Origin: Spirochaetota bacterium
GTDB taxonomy: Bacteria > Spirochaetota > UBA4802 > JAGODF01
Assembly (NCBI GenBank): GCA_026419015.1
Contig: JAOAAF010000006.1
Coordinates: forward strand, 1 to 52,789
Length of the DNA: 52,789 nucleotides
Reading direction: 5' to 3'
In this document: positions 41,856 through 50,514 of the stretch, one piece after another
Position numbering within the stretch: position 1 is the first letter of the stretch
How the letters are laid out: every line of letters starts with the position of its first letter
Position numbers and translations under genes: made by a program
The notes under the pieces: model-generated
What the model saw: only the letters and a program-made list of their open reading frames with translations
Databases searched by the model: none
Told to the model about the DNA's origin: nothing

Positions 41856-44501
41856 TTATTCTTTTGAAGATAATCCATCCACTATTAAGCGCGCTGTGGG
41901 CGTAATTAGCGAGAGCCCTACAATCACAAGCCAATCGGTTACGCTACCAATCGGAGTTGTGTTGAATACAACGTTAAGCGGCTGAATGAAAATGATCAGT
42001 GCAATCATTGCCAGTGTGATGAAGAAAAAAGATTTAAGCATCCAATTGGGGCGAGTCAATTTTTCAAATAACGAGCCATCTCTAATTGCGAATGCATAAA
42101 ATTGAGGCGAAAGCAACATCACGCAAAATGCAGCAGTGCGGGACATCGCGTCATCGTGATGGAGATGGTGAAAGATAATGAATGCCGCAGAGACCGTAAG
42201 GCCAAAAAGAATGCCATCGATGAACATTCGCGTGCGATCCGCACGGGACACAACGGGGTCGGTGAGTTTTGCGATTTTCCTTTTCATGATTGAGCGATCT
42301 GATGGATCGGTGCTAATCCCCACCGCGGGGAGCGATTCCATCACCACGTTTGACCAAAGGATCTGAATAGCCGTAAGGGGTGCCGCATACCCCAATGCAG
42401 GGGTTACAAGCACTGCAATGACTTTGCCGATGTTGTTGGTGAGCAAATATCGAATGAGCTTTTGAATGTTGCGATACACAGTGCGACCTTCGCGAACCGC
42501 TTGAATAATGGTGGAAAAATTGTCGTCGGTAAGGATCATTTCTGCCGCTTCTTGCGAAACTTGAGACCCCGCTCGACCCATGGCGATTCCCACATGCGCT
42601 TGTTTGAGCGCGGGTGCGTCGTTAACCCCATCGCCCGTCATTGCCACAACGTGACCTTTTTCGCGAAGCTTTTTGACGATGGCAAGTTTATCGAGCGGAG
42701 AAACCCTTGAATACACTTTAAGCGTTTCAACACGCCGTGAAAATTCCTCATCGCCCATTTGTGCGATTTCCTTACCTTCAACTGCTTCGTCAATGGAAGA
42801 TGCAATGCCCACGCTTTGCGCGATGGAAAAGCCGGTATTTTTACTATCGCCCGTAATCATCACTACTTTGATGTTTGCAAGTTTTGTTTCTTCGATTGTG
42901 ATCTTGACTTCATCTTTTGGTGGATCGTAAATTGCTGCACATCCTAAAAAGAGCGAGCCTTTGAGGTTATCGAGCGATATGGAAGTTACTTTTTCCGATT
43001 TTTTCCACGCAAAGCCTATAAGCCGAAACCCTTGTTGGGAAAGTTCTGTGAGCGCTTTAATAATATGAGATCTAGTATGCGGGGTGATTGTTTCATGTGA
43101 ACCCTTTTCGTAGACTTTATCGCATAGTTCTATCACTCGTTCTGGTGCTCCTTTAATTGCAATTTCATATAAGCCCGCAGGATCCTTAATGAGCGCAGCG
43201 GAGATCATGGTTTCCGAAGAAAAGGGAATGGAATCGATGATTTCATGTTGTTGGTAGGTAGAAGGTTTAAAGCCGTTGATAATTGCCGATTTAATGAGCG
43301 CTGTTTCGGTGGGGTCGCCGATTTCCTTTACGATTGTGCCATCGACCTCCTCTACCTCTGCAGTAGAGCATTTAATCGAAGCGAGAAAAATTTTATGGAG
43401 CACATCGGATTCACCTTCCGCAACTAATTTGAAAAGTTCAGCCGAGGTGAGAAACTTTCCGTTGATGAAATATTCTTTCACCGTCATCTTGTGTTGGGTG
43501 ATGGTTCCGGTTTTATCGGTGCAAATGTAATCGACATTGCCCAAAGTTTCGACTGATGAGAGGCGCTTGATGATCACGTTATTTTTTGCCATGCGTTCAA
43601 CAGCAAGGGAGAGCGCAATGGTAATGGATGCGGGCAGGCCTTCGGGGAACACTGCGACCATAATGCTTATGGCGATAATGATGGATTGGTGCCATGGGAA
43701 CTCGCGAAGGATACTTACCCCAAGCACAACGATTGCCGAAATAAAAGCTAACGCGACGAGAAATTTAATTTCCTTTTGGAGTTTTTGTTGGAGCGGCGTT
43801 TTCTCTTCCTCTGCTTCTTGAATGGTTCGCGCGATTTTACCCATTTCTGTTGCATCGCCAGTGGAAATCACGATAGCTTTGCCGGTTCCGTTTAACACGC
43901 GGCTGCCGCTAAAAAGGATATTTTTCATTTCGAAAAGTTGCAAATCTCCCGGTATTGAATCTTCAATTTTTGAAACCGCGTCGCTTTCACCTGTCAGATG
44001 GGCTTCGTCGACTAAAAGGTTTTTTGCTTCAATGATTCGCGCATCGGCAGGTATGATGTCACCTGCTTCACAAAGAATGATGTCGCCGGGAACAAGAAGC
44101 TTCGAAGCGATAATTTCGATTGCGCCATTGCGCAATACCTTAAATTGCGGTGATAGTATTTTCTTTAATTCTTCAACAGCTTTTTCAGCTTTTCTATCTT
44201 GTATAAGACTTATGATGGTATTGATGATGACGACACCGGTTATAGCAAAACCCTCAATGAAGTCTTTTATGGCGAATGAAAATGCAGAAGCCACAAAGAG
44301 AATAAGCGCCATCGGTTCTAAAAGGTAATCGAGCAGTTTGCGAAGAAGGCTTTTTTTCTTTTGTTGAGTGATTTCGTTATATCCGTACGTTGCCAGCCTC
44401 CGATGTGCTTCTTCGTTTGAAATTCCCATTGGTGATGATTGAAGCAAATTAAAACTTTCAGATATTGAACAGGAATAATATTTGTGGTAATTGTGGCTCA
44501 T
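41856..44501 (-). CDS. P-type cation-transporting ATPase (P2-like), altered ion site
   Basis: An ion pump of 881 residues. It has the actuator loop LTGES (169-173), PEGLP in M4 (286-290), phosphorylated Asp329 in CTDKTGTIT, KGAPE and TGDGVNDAP. The order and N-terminal cation-ATPase domain match the Ca/Na-type P2 group. M5 reads NNIGKVIAVL with Lys693 where calcium pumps have Glu, and M6 reads NVVMESLPAVG with Glu722 in the position of the usual Asp (TDGLPA). The transported ion is therefore uncertain. A GAGGAG site precedes ATG 44501. It follows the M48 gene on the same strand (59-base gap) and may be cotranscribed. Confidence 0.92.
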   Translation of the reverse strand: MSHNYHKYYSCSISESFNLLQSSPMGISNEEAHRRLATYGYNEITQQKKKSLLRKLLDYLLEPMALILFVASAFSFAIKDFIEGFAITGVVIINTIISLIQDRKAEKAVEELKKILSPQFKVLRNGAIEIIASKLLVPGDIILCEAGDIIPADARIIEAKNLLVDEAHLTGESDAVSKIEDSIPGDLQLFEMKNILFSGSRVLNGTGKAIVISTGDATEMGKIARTIQEAEEEKTPLQQKLQKEIKFLVALAFISAIVVLGVSILREFPWHQSIIIAISIMVAVFPEGLPASITIALSLAVERMAKNNVIIKRLSSVETLGNVDYICTDKTGTITQHKMTVKEYFINGKFLTSAELFKLVAEGESDVLHKIFLASIKCSTAEVEEVDGTIVKEIGDPTETALIKSAIINGFKPSTYQQHEIIDSIPFSSETMISAALIKDPAGLYEIAIKGAPERVIELCDKVYEKGSHETITPHTRSHIIKALTELSQQGFRLIGFAWKKSEKVTSISLDNLKGSLFLGCAAIYDPPKDEVKITIEETKLANIKVVMITGDSKNTGFSIAQSVGIASSIDEAVEGKEIAQMGDEEFSRRVETLKVYSRVSPLDKLAIVKKLREKGHVVAMTGDGVNDAPALKQAHVGIAMGRAGSQVSQEAAEMILTDDNFSTIIQAVREGRTVYRNIQKLIRYLLTNNIGKVIAVLVTPALGYAAPLTAIQILWSNVVMESLPAVGISTDPSDRSIMKRKIAKLTDPVVSRADRTRMFIDGILFGLTVSAAFIIFHHLHHDDAMSRTAAFCVMLLSPQFYAFAIRDGSLFEKLTRPNWMLKSFFFITLAMIALIIFIQPLNVVFNTTPIGSVTDWLVIVGLSLITPTARLIVDGLSSKE

Positions 44502-44560
44502 TCTGTTCGCTCCTCGACGAATGTATCGTTGTGCTAATTTTCTATTGCACTTTTATAATG

Positions 44561-45511
44561 CTATAATCGAAAAATCCTGGGAAACATGCGCGGTTTTTTA
44601 CCAATTTCCCCAAAATCAGGATGTAAAAAATATTCAGAGATCAAAATTTTTTTGGGTTTGTAACTTGTCGCAAGCTGGAGTAACTTGTCAATTCTCTTTT
44701 GCGTGACTGGATGTGTGCGCAATATTGACGGGACTGGATCGCGACGCTTAGGGAGGGGTAAAAAATCGTAGAAACGTAAGGGATAATATTCTAATTTTTG
44801 AAGTGCTGATGCGAGAGAGAGAGGATCGTGAGTAAGTTCAACAGCACCTAAATCTGCATCGTATTCCCTTGCACGAGAAAGCGCGAGTTGAAGCAATGCG
44901 CTGCACGTAGGGGCGCACATCAATAAGAGAATTATTGGCAATGGGATAAATATTCCCATCATCAATGAAAGCGGAAAATATAATAAAAGAAGAAAAATAC
45001 CGATTGACGAGAACACATCGGTGAATCTGCTTAATGTATCAGCGAGATTCATGATTTTAAGATCGCCATGGTGAATGTGGCTTATTTCATGAGCAATGAC
45101 CGCCACGATTTCGTCGCTGTTTAATCGGCGCAAAAGGCCATCGGTAAAGGCAATTGCTGAATTATGCTTGCTTCCAACCGAAAATGCATTGGTCATTGCC
45201 GAGGGAATGTAAAACAGTTTTGGAGGTGGATGAATTCCCGCACGCGCCGCAAGCTCGTGGGTTATTCGATGTAAGCCTGGTGCATCGTAAAAGTGGAGAG
45301 GGATGGCTCGATACATCCGCAAAACGAATTGTGGTGAAACGCGCGGTGTGAGGAGAAATACTACAAGTCCGAAAAAAAGCGCCCACAGCATTCCTACACT
45401 TCCGCTTATAAAATATCCTACTGCGATAAAAAGCGAAAGCATGAGAAAAAGGATTATCGCAGTTTGGATTACGTTAATGATTTTATGTCGAAATAACAAA
45501 GGTTTTTTCAT
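44561..45511 (-). CDS. M48-family zinc metalloprotease, HtpX-like
   Basis: A membrane protease of 316 residues. HEISH at 141-145 holds the two zinc histidines and the catalytic glutamate, and SRAREYDAD (Glu216) supplies the third ligand. Two membrane helices (about 15-57) precede the domain and two further hydrophobic segments (about 170-208) interrupt it, the usual M48B/HtpX layout for membrane quality control. Family FSVGSKHNSAIAFTDGLL-like sequence before the HEISH is present. It lies on the same strand as the P-type ATPase. The C-terminus (DFGEIGKKPRMFPRIFRL) has no further recognisable motif. Confidence 0.9.
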   Translation of the reverse strand: MKKPLLFRHKIINVIQTAIILFLMLSLFIAVGYFISGSVGMLWALFFGLVVFLLTPRVSPQFVLRMYRAIPLHFYDAPGLHRITHELAARAGIHPPPKLFYIPSAMTNAFSVGSKHNSAIAFTDGLLRRLNSDEIVAVIAHEISHIHHGDLKIMNLADTLSRFTDVFSSIGIFLLLLYFPLSLMMGIFIPLPIILLLMCAPTCSALLQLALSRAREYDADLGAVELTHDPLSLASALQKLEYYPLRFYDFLPLPKRRDPVPSILRTHPVTQKRIDKLLQLATSYKPKKILISEYFLHPDFGEIGKKPRMFPRIFRL

Positions 45512-45594
45512 ATGATGTCAATAGTATCAGGCAATGTAAAATTATCAAATATTAATCTTTTTTCTAAAAATTTTTCTATAGCTTCAAAGCTTCA

Positions 45595-45623
45595 TTGAAA
45601 TAAGACTTAAGAAAAAGAATAAT
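45595..45623 (+). promoter_or_regulatory. Candidate sigma-70 promoter of the GMC/Gfo operon
   Basis: TTGAAA (45595-45600), 17 bases, then AATAAT (45618-45623). Both hexamers are one base from consensus-like and the spacing is ideal. It would give a leader of about 50 bases before ATG 45681. Confidence 0.45.
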
Positions 45624-45680
45624 TTTTCTTGAAATATTTTGCTATCGGATGTAGCTCGTCGCAAGGTGGGAGAGAGAATT

Positions 45681-45917
45681 ATGATCGCAATGGAAAAACG
45701 AACCCCTTTGGTAGCTCTTTTTTTTGCAGGCATAATTGCAATTTTGCTGGTTTTGGTTTTTGAGAAGGATGAACGCCCCTTTTTAGTGTGGCATGGTATT
45801 TTGCTATTGGTGCTGTGCTATTTGCCGGGGATGGGTATTGCTTTGCTTTTCGATCCACATGCGAAAAAAGCTAAGGAGGAGTATTTAAAAATAAACTTTT
45901 ATGAGGAGAAAAAATAA
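45681..45917 (+). CDS. Small membrane protein, first gene of the GMC/Gfo run
   Basis: A 78-residue protein with two hydrophobic helices (about residues 8-25 and 31-51) and a charged tail. I do not recognise it. The ATG at 45681 follows GGGAGAGAG; the in-frame TTG 14 codons earlier has no ribosome site. The stop overlaps the start of the next gene (TAATG). By position it is the leader gene of a five-gene run: this protein, YdjM-like hydrolase, GMC oxidoreductase, Gfo/Idh/MocA oxidoreductase and a cysteine-rich protein. A membrane-anchor or small-subunit role is a guess. Confidence 0.7.
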   Translation: MIAMEKRTPLVALFFAGIIAILLVLVFEKDERPFLVWHGILLLVLCYLPGMGIALLFDPHAKKAKEEYLKINFYEEKK

Positions 45918-46411
45918 TGCAACTGGGTCATGTTGCAGTGGCGCTCGTCGTCTCGTCGTATGCGCCTGAGATAACGGGAGGTAGAATTGCTGCATTTTCA
46001 GGTGAGGCAGTTGCAGTTTCATTCATTGCGCATTGGCTTCCAAATTTTGATGTCATTCCAATATGGCTTGGCTGGGCAAAGGATTCTTTTCATTGTACAT
46101 GGTCGCACTCATTTCTTTTTGCCATCGCTGCAAGTGTGATTCTTCTTCCGATTAATGTTGGGTGGGCGGTATTAGGGTTTGTAAGCCTCATTGTCCATTA
46201 TCTTGCCGATTTGCCGAGTTCGGTTGGATTACCGCTATTTATGCCATGGAAACGAAGGTTTACGTTAAATTTATGGGCAGATACAGGCCACTCGGGGTGG
46301 TTTGCGTTTAAAAGCACGTATGAACAAGCATGGACGTGGCTTCTGGAAGGAAGTGCATTTGTGTTTCTTTTCATCCGTGCATATCAATGCGGTGTGTGGC
46401 CATTTGCGTAA
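45917..46411 (+). CDS. Membrane-bound metal-dependent hydrolase-like protein (YdjM/DUF457 type)
   Basis: A 164-residue multi-span membrane protein. Conserved polar residues sit at membrane edges as in the YdjM (LexA-regulated) family: MQLGHVAVAL at the start, HWLPNFDVIP (about 39-48), and TWSHSFLFAI with HYLADLPSSV later. These His/Asp groups are thought to hold a metal; the family reaction is not firmly known. The ATG overlaps the stop of the preceding gene and its own stop overlaps the start of the GMC gene (TAATG), so it is translationally coupled on both sides. Confidence 0.8.
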   Translation: MQLGHVAVALVVSSYAPEITGGRIAAFSGEAVAVSFIAHWLPNFDVIPIWLGWAKDSFHCTWSHSFLFAIAASVILLPINVGWAVLGFVSLIVHYLADLPSSVGLPLFMPWKRRFTLNLWADTGHSGWFAFKSTYEQAWTWLLEGSAFVFLFIRAYQCGVWPFA

Positions 46412-47970
46412 TGAGTAAAAGAAGTTGCGAATTTTTAATCATCGGAAGCGGATTCGGTGGAGCTTTTGCCGCGCACACGCTCGCGAAGGCGGGAAGGGAT
46501 GTGGTAGTGGTCGAACGCGGAAGGTGGGTTGTGCGCGATGATTCGTGTTGGGATGAAGAGCGCTTACATCTTAAAAATCCTTTGTATCGAGGGCATACTC
46601 CAGTTTTTATCAATCAACATGGGAATAAAATTGAAGAGTATTGGCCGGACGATACTGTTGGCGGCATGTCACCGTTTTATGGCGCAGCGGCGTTTCGGAT
46701 GCGCGAGGAAGATTTCTTCGGAGCCCCGCTTGAAAATTCTGCACAGCGCGATCCCAAAACTTCGTGGCCATTCACGTATTCGGATTTAGCACCGTACTAC
46801 GACAAAGCCGAAAAGTTGCAATTTGTGGCCGGTACCAAAGGCGACGATATTACAGAGCCACCACGAAGCATGGATTTCCCGCAACCAGCTCCTGCGCTCT
46901 CGTTGCCTTCTCAAAAAATTTACAATGCAGCGAGAAAATTAGGCCTTCATCCATTTCACATTCCACTTGCGATTAATTTCCGTGGAGATTGTGGCAAAGG
47001 GGAATGCGTCCGCTGCCATACATGCGATCATTATTGCTGCAAGGTGGAGGCGAAAAACGATCTTTCGGTGGTAGTGCTTCCCGAGGCAATTTCTGCCGGG
47101 GCACGGGTGCTGGACGATACTCGCGCGTTGAAAATTAATTTATCTAAAAGAAAGGCTGTATCGGTTGAACTGGTAAATCAGCGAACGGGCGAACGCTATA
47201 TGGTGAACGCAAAATGCGTCGTGCTTGCGTGCGGTGCGCTTGCAACGCCGCATTTACTCTTGGCATCGGGAATTGATAAAGAAATACCAGCAGGTGAAAT
47301 TGTTGGACGATTTCTCATGCGCCATGCGAATGGCGTGGTAAGCGGGATAGGCATCACGAAGGCAAATCCGAAAAATGAATTTCATAAACAGATTGCCATT
47401 TCCGATTATTATTTTGGCGATCCTCAGAAAAAGCGAAAACCCATTGGCAATTGGGGGCTTATTCAAGAGATTCATACGCCAGGAAAAGGGGTGATGAAAG
47501 CAAATGTCCCCTGGGGTTTAAAGAATGTCGCTGCATTTACGGCAAACTTTTTGTACAATCTCCTCTGTATTGCTGAAGATCAACCGCAATATGATAACCG
47601 CGTCTATATCGATAATTCGATGCATGATAAATTCGGAATGCCCCTTCTTCGCGTATATCACCGATACACCAAAAGGGATATTGCAGCGCGCAACGCATTG
47701 TATTCGGTAGCAAAGCGAATACTGTTTGCAGCTGGAACTGTCCCAGTGTATTGTTATCATATAAATACATTTTCGCATGCGATTGGAACGTGCCGATTTG
47801 GAATAAATTCTTCAACCTCTGTGCTCGATCCAGAATGCCGGGTATGGGGAATTAAAAATCTATTTGTGCTCGATGGAAGCTTCATGCCTTCGGGAGGTTC
47901 GGTGAACCCAAGCCTTACCATTGCTGCGAATTCGTTGCGCGTAGCCGATATATTAAAAGATATTCGTTAA
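46411..47970 (+). CDS. GMC-type FAD oxidoreductase with ferredoxin-like cysteine motif
   Basis: A flavoenzyme of the glucose-methanol-choline family, 519 residues. FAD binding is by GSGFGG (12-17) with ERGR near 35, DDTVGGMSPFYGAAAFR follows (about 80-96), and HAIGTCRFG and DGSFMPSGGSVNPSLT close the C-terminus. An unusual cysteine cluster sits at Cys194, 199, 202, 205, 209 and 210: CX2CX2CX3C spacing as in 4Fe-4S ferredoxins, with two flanking cysteines. The donor substrate is unknown (alcohol, sugar or sterol-like). ATG 46411 overlaps the preceding stop; an upstream open frame to 46330 lacks a ribosome site. It is coupled to the Gfo/Idh/MocA gene. Confidence 0.9.
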   Translation: MSKRSCEFLIIGSGFGGAFAAHTLAKAGRDVVVVERGRWVVRDDSCWDEERLHLKNPLYRGHTPVFINQHGNKIEEYWPDDTVGGMSPFYGAAAFRMREEDFFGAPLENSAQRDPKTSWPFTYSDLAPYYDKAEKLQFVAGTKGDDITEPPRSMDFPQPAPALSLPSQKIYNAARKLGLHPFHIPLAINFRGDCGKGECVRCHTCDHYCCKVEAKNDLSVVVLPEAISAGARVLDDTRALKINLSKRKAVSVELVNQRTGERYMVNAKCVVLACGALATPHLLLASGIDKEIPAGEIVGRFLMRHANGVVSGIGITKANPKNEFHKQIAISDYYFGDPQKKRKPIGNWGLIQEIHTPGKGVMKANVPWGLKNVAAFTANFLYNLLCIAEDQPQYDNRVYIDNSMHDKFGMPLLRVYHRYTKRDIAARNALYSVAKRILFAAGTVPVYCYHINTFSHAIGTCRFGINSSTSVLDPECRVWGIKNLFVLDGSFMPSGGSVNPSLTIAANSLRVADILKDIR

Positions 47971-47982
47971 ATGAGGTATGCG

Positions 47983-48978
47983 ATGAAAAAAATTTTGCCG
48001 CGGATTTGTTTTCTTGGATGCGGTGCGATTGCGCACCATCATTCGAAAATACTGCGAAAACTTTATCCCAAAATTGAGCTGTGTTATGCAAGCAGAGAGG
48101 TATCGAAATCAAAAAAAATGGCAGAAATATTTAAAGGTTCAAATTATTTTGGAAGTTATGAAGAAGCGCTTTGCTCTGACTATTTTGATATTGCGTTCAT
48201 TACAACTCCGCATTCTCTCCATGCAGAATTAGCAGTTCGCGCAGCAGAAAATAAAAAGGATATCATCATAGAAAAACCGATAACCAGAAATCTGAAAGAA
48301 TTCGCAATGGTGGAAAAAGCGGTGAAAAATCAAAAAGTGAGATGCGTGGTTGCCGAAAATTATTATTATAAACCAGCTATTGCCCGTATGCGAAAATGGA
48401 TCGAAGCGGGTTTAATAGGAAAAGTGCTCTGTGTGGAGATTACGAAAACAAATAAAGATGTTGTCACGGGATGGCGAACGGATCGCGAAATTATGGGTGG
48501 CGGTGCACTTTTGGAAGGTGGCGTTCATTGGATAAATGCGCTTCATACGTTGGCGGGCGCGTTGCCAACAGGTGCCATCGCTTTTATGCCGACAGTTGCC
48601 TATGAAACAAACATTCCCTATGAAGATACGATGTTGGTTATTGCCGAATTTGAAAATGGCGTTGTGGGAAAGCTTTTCCACTCTTGGAGAATTCCCAATA
48701 GATTTCGCGGTATGGGACTTTCAAAGATTTACGGGACCGATGGAGTGATAACGTTTGAAAGCAATGGGTTGTATGCGTCTCTTTATGGGAAGAAGAAGCA
48801 GAAAAAAATTTTTAACCCATTTCGATTTCTTGGATTTCACTATATGCATCGCGCATTTATTGAAAATTATATTGCTGGTCAACCATGGCGCCCGGATCTT
48901 GAAAGGATAAAGGTGGAAATGAAACTAATAGAAGCAGCGTATCGATCGTTAAAAAGCCGTAAGTTTGAAAAACTATAA
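47983..48978 (+). CDS. Gfo/Idh/MocA-family oxidoreductase
   Basis: An NAD(P)-dependent sugar or inositol-like dehydrogenase of 331 residues. The Rossmann start is FLGCGAIA (residues about 9-16), EKPI (about 88-91) holds the conserved lysine, and GGGALLEGGVHWIN (about 163-176) gives the usual substrate-side histidine. It ends with the alpha/beta C-terminal domain. GAGG lies eight bases before ATG 47983; the ATG at 47971 right after the GMC stop is a weaker alternative. With the GMC enzyme it could handle the two ends of one oxidation route for a sugar or cyclitol, which is inference only. Confidence 0.88.
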   Translation: MKKILPRICFLGCGAIAHHHSKILRKLYPKIELCYASREVSKSKKMAEIFKGSNYFGSYEEALCSDYFDIAFITTPHSLHAELAVRAAENKKDIIIEKPITRNLKEFAMVEKAVKNQKVRCVVAENYYYKPAIARMRKWIEAGLIGKVLCVEITKTNKDVVTGWRTDREIMGGGALLEGGVHWINALHTLAGALPTGAIAFMPTVAYETNIPYEDTMLVIAEFENGVVGKLFHSWRIPNRFRGMGLSKIYGTDGVITFESNGLYASLYGKKKQKKIFNPFRFLGFHYMHRAFIENYIAGQPWRPDLERIKVEMKLIEAAYRSLKSRKFEKL

Positions 48979-48988
48979 GGAGGAATAA

Positions 48989-49300
48989 ATGAGAAACGAT
49001 AAAAAAAAGATGCAGCAAGAAGTTCTTTGTGCATTGGCGCGCCAAAATTGCATTGCAATGCTTGAAACAAGGGGATTGTTCGATAATTTGACGGTTGCCA
49101 GTTTTTGTGAATTTATTAGCACGCTTTGTGAAAAATTGGATGATCCAATTTGTAAAGAGCAATCGAGCACATGCCGCCGTGCAGCGCAAGCAATTAAATA
49201 TGGCGAAATGGAAGATTTTTTGAAACTATGCACGCATGCATGTAAAACATGTCCCTATCCGCAAAGAAGAACTGTTGAAGATAACAATCTCATTCAGTAG
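48989..49300 (+). CDS. Cysteine-rich helical small protein (103 aa)
   Basis: Nine cysteines at 14, 21, 40, 47, 55, 62, 81, 85 and 88. Three pairs are exactly seven apart, so each pair falls on one face of a helix, and the last three form C-x3-C-x2-C. That layout resembles copper- or metal-storing four-helix bundles (Csp/DUF326 type), though I cannot claim homology. No signal peptide; the sequence is hydrophilic. AAGGAGG precedes ATG 48989 by five bases. It is the last gene of the GMC/Gfo run and overlaps the end of the convergent PilZ-like gene by 11 bases. Metal binding or electron transfer is an inference. Confidence 0.75.
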   Translation: MRNDKKKMQQEVLCALARQNCIAMLETRGLFDNLTVASFCEFISTLCEKLDDPICKEQSSTCRRAAQAIKYGEMEDFLKLCTHACKTCPYPQRRTVEDNNLIQ

Positions 49301-50408
49301 ATTGCGGGATGTTTTCTTTCGAACTTTCTTCGAGAAATTCTTCATAATTGACTTCGCTTAGAGCGTCCATTTCTTTAATTTCGCATCCAACCTTAATGAT
49401 TTTATTTTCCAAAAGAACAATGTTTCGAACTTCCGCTTGAATTGATGCTTTTTTCCCATTTGGCAACATCAAATCGAAATAGACGCGACAGCGTTCTTTA
49501 AAATACCGAATAAATTTACGATCCCGAAATGCCATGCTAAGGCCATTGCGCGAAATGTCTGAGACCAAAAGCTTATCGTTTGAGACGGGGAAAAATCGCA
49601 TTTTTGTTAACATTTCATCGCCGCTTATGGCAATTTTTTTGATTATGGAAAGAATATTCTCGGGTATTGGTGCCGTACTGTTTACTTGTATATACCCGTA
49701 CGGAATTTTTGTGCGAAAAAGGAAGGGAACAGAAATTTCTGAGATGAGTTGTTTTCTATTTTGAAGATAGTAATCCTTGGCATAGATTTCGTTCATGTAT
49801 ATGGTATAATCGGTCATTTCTCGTTCGGTCGATGGTTTTTTTCGCATATCGTAGATATGGAGAGGTTTATTGCCAAGAAGGAAATATTTCATCCGTGGAT
49901 CGCTTCGCCCTTCGTTGAAAAAAAATATTTTTATGTAAGGGAAGTGTCCTTCGATATCGGATTTTAAGATCTCTTTAATTCGATCAATTTTTTTTATTTC
50001 CATTGAAAGCGTATTTTCCATGATAAAATCAGAAATAATGTTTGTAACATATACGATTTTTTTGCTCTGCGATTGAGGGGAAATTACAAGCCGCTCTTCT
50101 TTCCTTTGTACATTGATGATTTGTAGCTTTATGGGATGAAAGATAAACGATTCGTCTTCTGATTTGTCTAAAAATTTTAATTGGATATAAATGATGCTGT
50201 GACCACGCCGAGCAAAAACTAAGCCAATACCGCTAAAACTTTTTATATAAGGAATTTTAAATGCAACTTTGTTTTCGCTTACCCCTAAAAAATAGATTTT
50301 TAAATCGCCGTTTTTTGTTTTTAGATATACATCGCCTTTTAAAAAGTATTTGTAGAAAATTTCGCGTATTTGTTCAACATCAGTGATTGTTAGAATTTCT
50401 TCTGACAT
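49290..50408 (-). CDS. PilZ-like (DUF1577-type) protein
   Basis: A 372-residue soluble protein. The C-terminal part (about 265-350) has a PilZ-like start, FPVSNDKLLVSDISRNGLSMAF, with the D-x-S-x2-G element near residue 284, and later strands VYFDLMLPN and GCEIKEM. The RxxxR that usually begins a c-di-GMP-binding PilZ domain is not visible, so binding is uncertain. The N-terminal 240 residues resemble the DUF1577 proteins of Leptospira, from memory. ATG 50408 is taken 12 bases behind AAAGGAG; the ATG at 50420 directly adjoins that site and is less likely. It lies 106 bases from the second GMC gene. Confidence 0.75.
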   Translation of the reverse strand: MSEEILTITDVEQIREIFYKYFLKGDVYLKTKNGDLKIYFLGVSENKVAFKIPYIKSFSGIGLVFARRGHSIIYIQLKFLDKSEDESFIFHPIKLQIINVQRKEERLVISPQSQSKKIVYVTNIISDFIMENTLSMEIKKIDRIKEILKSDIEGHFPYIKIFFFNEGRSDPRMKYFLLGNKPLHIYDMRKKPSTEREMTDYTIYMNEIYAKDYYLQNRKQLISEISVPFLFRTKIPYGYIQVNSTAPIPENILSIIKKIAISGDEMLTKMRFFPVSNDKLLVSDISRNGLSMAFRDRKFIRYFKERCRVYFDLMLPNGKKASIQAEVRNIVLLENKIIKVGCEIKEMDALSEVNYEEFLEESSKENIPQSTE

Positions 50409-50514
50409 TAAATTTTGCATCTCCTTTATTGTGTGAGCAGATTCTCATTTATCTCATGAGCAAAATTAATTCAATTGTGCTTTTTTTCTAATGTATCACA
50501 CAATCGGCCATTTT

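Noticed and set aside
43822-44328. Plus-strand open frame (168 codons) opposite the P-type ATPase
   Set aside because: Antisense shadow of a well-supported gene, no family motifs.
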